The notes under the pieces were generated by a model that ran no database searches, was not told the origin of the DNA, and saw only the letters and a list, made by a program, of their open reading frames with translations. Positions 31,080-34,536 of a DNA stretch of 34,536 bases are shown piece after piece. How positions within the stretch are numbered: position 1 is the first letter of the stretch; each line of letters begins with the position of its first letter. Origin of the DNA: JAVZLH01 sp049700435 (lineage in GTDB: Archaea; Thermoproteota; Bathyarchaeia; Bathyarchaeales; Bathycorpusculaceae). The translations under genes and the position numbers were made by a program. The stretch is taken from assembly GCA_049700435.1 (NCBI GenBank), contig JBNAVK010000009.1, forward strand, positions 1 through 34,536, given 5' to 3'.

Positions 31080-33536
31080 TTAGTATTCGCTGATAAAGCT
31101 TATTTCGGGATAGTTTTGAACTTGTCTGCCCTTGCCCTTTTCTGAAAGAATCTCTAACATTACGATTTTGCATGTTCCAATTATGTCCTCTTTGTTTTCG
31201 CTTAGGAGACTTGCATACTTGCTCTTGCCAGCGTAAATCCTCAACTTCTTAATCACGGCGTTTAGCGGTTTCCGTTTCTCCGCCTTCTCACGCCTAACTT
31301 CATTTATCACAGCAGTAATCAAGTCCCCGTCCCGTTCAGCTTCCTCGTCAATCTTTTCCGCTTCTGGTTCTGGCCAAGACGTTAGTTGCAGACTTTTTTG
31401 TCCAACAGCATCAGCGTATAGGCTCTGATAAATTTCTTCGGTTATGTGCGGCGTTATTGGAGCCAGCAGTTGCAATATTCTATAGAGGACGGTGTAAAGT
31501 GTGAACTGGGCTGCTTTCCGTTTCTCTTCTCCGTAAACTTCTGGTTTGTAAAGTCTATCCTTAACAGCCTCAATATATTGATCGCAGAAAATGTGCCAAG
31601 CAAAATTGCGCACCTCTTCTACGGCAATATTAAATTGACACTTCTCTAAAGCTTCTGTAACCTTACGCGTCATCTTCTCCGCCTTACTTAGAACCCACTT
31701 ATCCAAAAGCTGCAACTCGCCTTTTTCGCCAACCTTATAATCTTTCAGTTGAGCGCCAACGAATTTTGCGGCATTCCAAAGTTTCGTCAAAAACCTTCGC
31801 CCATACTCAACATCTGGCCAGCGGAATGGAATGTCTGAGCCCGTTGCTCCGCCGGCTGCAGCCCATTGTCTAGCCGCGTCTGTTCCGTACTTGTCCAGCA
31901 CTTCTGGAGCTGCAACGTAATTTTTTAGCGATTTGCTCATTTTTCTGCCGTCTGAACCCAAAACCATGCCGTTTATAAGGCAGCTTTTGAATGGTTTTTC
32001 ATCAAACAATGCGAGGTGCCTAACCACCAGATAGTAAGCCCATGTTCTGATTATGTCAACCCCAGAGGGATGCAAGTCCGCTGGAAAAAGCCGTCTCCAA
32101 TCTTCTCTCTCTGGCCAGCCAGCGTGCACGGCGCATGATATGGATGAGTCCATCCATGTGTCAAAAACGTCCTTTTCGGGAATGAAGTCTTTGCCGCCGC
32201 ATTTTGGACATTCATTTATCTTTGGCTTTTCCAATTTTGGGTCTACTGGAACCCATTCTTCTTTAGCCACTATTGTTTCGCCACAGTTTTTGCAGTACCA
32301 TGCTGGTATGGGTGTTCCGAAAACGCGTTGGCGGCTTATCACCCAGTCCCAGTCTAGGGAGCGCGCCCAGTCTATTAGGCGGGTTTTTATGTGCTCAGGA
32401 TACCAGACAATCTCGTTGGCTGCTTTTTCCACCTTGTCTGTTAGGATTCTGGTTTTCATAAACCATTGGGGAAGCTCAAGAATTTCAATTGGGGTTTCGC
32501 ATCTGTCGCAGACACCTATCTCTTGGCTAATCTTTTCAGTTTTCTCCAAAAGCCCCGCAGCCCTCAAATCTTCCACTATAGTCTCCTTTGCTTGTTCTAT
32601 GGTTAAGCCAGCGTATTTTCCGCCATTACTACTTATTTTGCCGTCCTCTTTCAACAGCGCTATCACTGGAAGTTTATGCTTAATCACGGTTTTCACGTCT
32701 TCCTTATCACCGTAGGTGCATATCATCACCACGCCTGTGCCAAAGGAAGGATCGACGCCCTCGTCTGGAATTATTTCAACCGTTCGGTTGACGAGTGGAA
32801 CTGCTATTTTTCTGCCTATGTACTTGTTGAATCTATCGTCTTCTGGATGTACCGCCACCGCGACGCATGCTGGTATGAATTCTGGGCGCGTGGTGGCTAT
32901 GAGTAAATGTTCGTTGCTTCCTTCTAAAGGAAACTTGATGTAGTGAAGGGTGCCTTCCCTCTCTTCATAATCAACTTCAGCGTCTGCAATTGCTGTTTCG
33001 CAGCGAGGACACCAGTTGACTGGATGCTTGCCCCGGTACATAAAACCCTTATTATATAGGATTATGAAGCTTAGTTGCGTGCGCTTCCAATAATCAGGGT
33101 CCATAGTGCGGTATTCGGTTGTCCAGTCAACGCTGCAGCCTAAGCGCACAACGCCTTCTTTCATCATTGCAATGTATTTTTCAACAAGCTTCTCGCATAA
33201 TTTCCTGAACTTGTCTGGCGGAACATCCCTCTTCTTAATTTTATGCTCCCTTTCAACCTGCACCTCAATGCCTAACCCGTGGCAGTCCCAGCCCTGCGGA
33301 AAATAAACGTTAAAACCTCTCATACGCTTGTAGCGGGCAACTATGTCGAAGTATGTCCAGTTTAGAACGTTTCCCATGTGAAACTCGCCTGAAGGATAAG
33401 GCGGAGGTGTGTCAATGCTAAAAGTTGGGCGATTGTGGTCTTCCCAGTCAAAGCGGTAAACGCCCATCTCTTCCCAAAGCTTCTGCCACTTACGTTCAAT
33501 GGCTATAACGTCGAACTCCTTAGGCAAAGGCTTCAT
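31080..33536 (-). CDS. valS: valyl-tRNA synthetase
   Basis: An 818-residue class I synthetase. The HIGH-type motif is HMGN at 53-56 in PPYPSGEFHMGN, KMSKS at 532-536, and the editing domain spans about 195-340 with ATTRPE at 214-219. Four CxxC pairs (176/179, 343/346, 415/418, 443/446) suggest zinc knuckles, common in archaeal ValS. DWDWVISRQR is typical of ValS/IleS. ATG 33536 gives MKPLPKEFD; the frame is open 61 codons further upstream, but that extension looks non-native (many Cys and Phe, no likeness to ValS N-termini). Confidence 0.96.
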   Translation of the reverse strand: MKPLPKEFDVIAIERKWQKLWEEMGVYRFDWEDHNRPTFSIDTPPPYPSGEFHMGNVLNWTYFDIVARYKRMRGFNVYFPQGWDCHGLGIEVQVEREHKIKKRDVPPDKFRKLCEKLVEKYIAMMKEGVVRLGCSVDWTTEYRTMDPDYWKRTQLSFIILYNKGFMYRGKHPVNWCPRCETAIADAEVDYEEREGTLHYIKFPLEGSNEHLLIATTRPEFIPACVAVAVHPEDDRFNKYIGRKIAVPLVNRTVEIIPDEGVDPSFGTGVVMICTYGDKEDVKTVIKHKLPVIALLKEDGKISSNGGKYAGLTIEQAKETIVEDLRAAGLLEKTEKISQEIGVCDRCETPIEILELPQWFMKTRILTDKVEKAANEIVWYPEHIKTRLIDWARSLDWDWVISRQRVFGTPIPAWYCKNCGETIVAKEEWVPVDPKLEKPKINECPKCGGKDFIPEKDVFDTWMDSSISCAVHAGWPEREDWRRLFPADLHPSGVDIIRTWAYYLVVRHLALFDEKPFKSCLINGMVLGSDGRKMSKSLKNYVAAPEVLDKYGTDAARQWAAAGGATGSDIPFRWPDVEYGRRFLTKLWNAAKFVGAQLKDYKVGEKGELQLLDKWVLSKAEKMTRKVTEALEKCQFNIAVEEVRNFAWHIFCDQYIEAVKDRLYKPEVYGEEKRKAAQFTLYTVLYRILQLLAPITPHITEEIYQSLYADAVGQKSLQLTSWPEPEAEKIDEEAERDGDLITAVINEVRREKAEKRKPLNAVIKKLRIYAGKSKYASLLSENKEDIIGTCKIVMLEILSEKGKGRQVQNYPEISFISEY

Positions 33537-33700
33537 AACGCAACATCCTAAACATACTCTGAATCTAGGAAAAATAAATACACAACTAAAAAAGCCTTCT
33601 GTAACCTTTTGGCAGAGGCAACAAGTTTCTAATTCACAAACGTAATGTCCAGAGAAATAGACGAAGGCATCAAAAGGCATTCTGGAAGCTGGAAGCAAAT

Positions 33701-33711
33701 TTCTTATTAAT
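33701..33711 (+). promoter_or_regulatory. candidate TATA box of the Sir2 gene
   Basis: TTCTTATTAAT, about 27-37 nt before ATG 33738, consistent with a leaderless or near-leaderless transcript; no clear ribosome site precedes the ATG. The rest of the 200-bp gap to valS shows nothing recognisable. Confidence 0.4.
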
Positions 33712-33737
33712 TGGCTCAAGCTTTTAATTTTCCTATT

Positions 33738-34536
33738 ATGGAAGAGCTAATTAAGAGAGCAGCCAGAGACTTAGTGAACTCAGAATATGCCATTGCCCTT
33801 ACCGGAGCAGGAGTTTCCACAGAATCAGGTATTCCAGACTTTAGAGGACCGTCGGGAATTTGGACTTTGAACCCTGAAGCGGAGAGAAAAGCCTATCAAA
33901 CCTATTACAAGTTTCTGGCGAATCCAAAGGAATATTGGGAAGAAAGGTTAAGTGGCCCCTCTTTGTTGGGAGATTTGGCGAGGGCACAGCCTAACCCGTG
34001 TCATTATGCATTAGCTGAATTGGAAAAAATGGGAATTATAAAATGTGTAATCACTCAAAACATTGACAACCTTCACCAGAAGGCGGGAAGCAAAAACGTC
34101 CTAGAGTATCATGGAAACGCTTTCAAATTAAGATGCTTGAACTGTGGAAGCAGATTTGATTCTAAAGAATTCGACTTAGAGAGGTTAAGGAAAGAAGGAA
34201 AGCTGCCTCCTCTCTGCCCAATTTGTAAGTGCGCATTAAAGTACGATGTGGTATATTTTCGAGAACCAATTCCAAGGGATGTCCTAACACGGTCGCTTGA
34301 AGAAGTGGCAAAATGCGACCTTATGCTTATCTGTGGAACCTCAGCAGTGGTTTACCCCTTTGCCGAACTTCCAAGAATAGCTAGGCAAAGAGTGCTGAAA
34401 AAAGAAGGAAAATATGTTCCAGTAACCATAATCGAGGTGAACGCTGAACCAACCCCTCTAACTGAGGAAGGAATATCGGACTACTTAATCCAAGCAAAAA
34501 CCGGTCAAGCCATGCCAAAAATCCTCGAGGAAATAA
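33738..34536 (+). CDS. Sir2-family NAD-dependent protein deacylase, 3' end cut by the window
   Basis: At least 266 residues; the frame runs to the window end without a stop, and the family length (about 245-260) means only a few residues are likely missing. NAD motif LTGAGVSTESGIPDFRG (21-37), catalytic TQNIDNLH (106-113), catalytic His125 in EYHG, and a zinc site from Cys133, Cys136, Cys160 and Cys163. It removes acetyl or acyl groups using NAD. ATG 33738. In archaea Sir2 acts on Alba and other proteins; the substrate here is not evident. It stands divergent from valS. Confidence 0.94.
   Translation, partial: MEELIKRAARDLVNSEYAIALTGAGVSTESGIPDFRGPSGIWTLNPEAERKAYQTYYKFLANPKEYWEERLSGPSLLGDLARAQPNPCHYALAELEKMGIIKCVITQNIDNLHQKAGSKNVLEYHGNAFKLRCLNCGSRFDSKEFDLERLRKEGKLPPLCPICKCALKYDVVYFREPIPRDVLTRSLEEVAKCDLMLICGTSAVVYPFAELPRIARQRVLKKEGKYVPVTIIEVNAEPTPLTEEGISDYLIQAKTGQAMPKILEEI

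Noticed and set aside
33537..33719. 61-codon N-terminal extension of ValS
   Set aside because: Does not resemble ValS N-termini and is unusually rich in Cys and Phe; MKPLPKEFD at 33536 is the family-like start.
1..34536. CRISPR arrays, rRNA genes and insertion sequences
   Set aside because: No regularly spaced short repeats, no rRNA-like conserved stretches and no transposase ORF were seen on either strand.

Overview
The window looks archaeal. It carries an archaeal Sm-like protein, a RIO2-type kinase, diphthine synthase, CTP-type riboflavin kinase with an HTH domain, archaeal FAD synthetase, archaemetzincin, a beta-CASP aCPSF-type nuclease, TATA-like promoter boxes and two tRNA genes with bulge-helix-bulge (BHB) introns at unusual positions. 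The gene set, the frequent GTG/TTG starts and the intron-rich tRNAs fit Candidatus Bathyarchaeia (Thermoproteota) best. That placement is an inference from content; no marker phylogeny was possible.

Layout. 1-3930 (+): end of an archaeosine-type tRNA transglycosylase/ArcS-like gene, PHP phosphoesterase, aCPSF2-like nuclease, archaemetzincin and a presenilin-like GxGD membrane protease, tightly packed. 3919-4918 (-): a CooT-like nickel protein and a methylenetetrahydrofolate-reductase-like protein, both plausibly tied to the Wood-Ljungdahl/CODH pathway. 5076-11767 (+): a seven-gene type IV filament/Tad-like cluster with one secretion ATPase, one TadC/ArlJ-like platform protein and five proteins each with a single N-terminal hydrophobic segment. 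11842-14674: riboflavin kinase (+), facing a (-) operon of diphthine synthase, DUF357, FAD synthetase and rhomboid protease. 14780-14912: tRNA-Lys(CTT) with two introns. 15028-17466: a repeat-containing, membrane-anchored surface protein and a small membrane ORF. 17476-23296 (-): a complete Opp/Dpp-type peptide ABC importer (oppA-B-C-D-F order).

23451-24448: tRNA-Tyr(GTA) with two introns. Its 3' end is duplicated 839 bp downstream, and the interval holds a RelBE/ParE-like toxin-antitoxin pair and a truncated DUF2283-like ORF; this looks like a tRNA-integrated mini-element or its remnant. 24513-29481: a desulforedoxin-like mini-protein and histidine ammonia-lyase (-), Sm-like protein (+), RIO2 kinase (-), HDAC-family deacetylase (+) and VapBC (+). 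29524-34536: YbjQ-family protein (-), class V aminotransferase (+), valyl-tRNA synthetase (-) and a Sir2 deacetylase cut by the window end (+).

Most of the window is translation, RNA processing and cofactor housekeeping. The accessory parts are the filament cluster, the surface protein, the peptide importer and the two toxin-antitoxin loci. With the small genes included, no gene-free stretch exceeds about 300 bases. No CRISPR array, rRNA or recognisable insertion sequence was seen.
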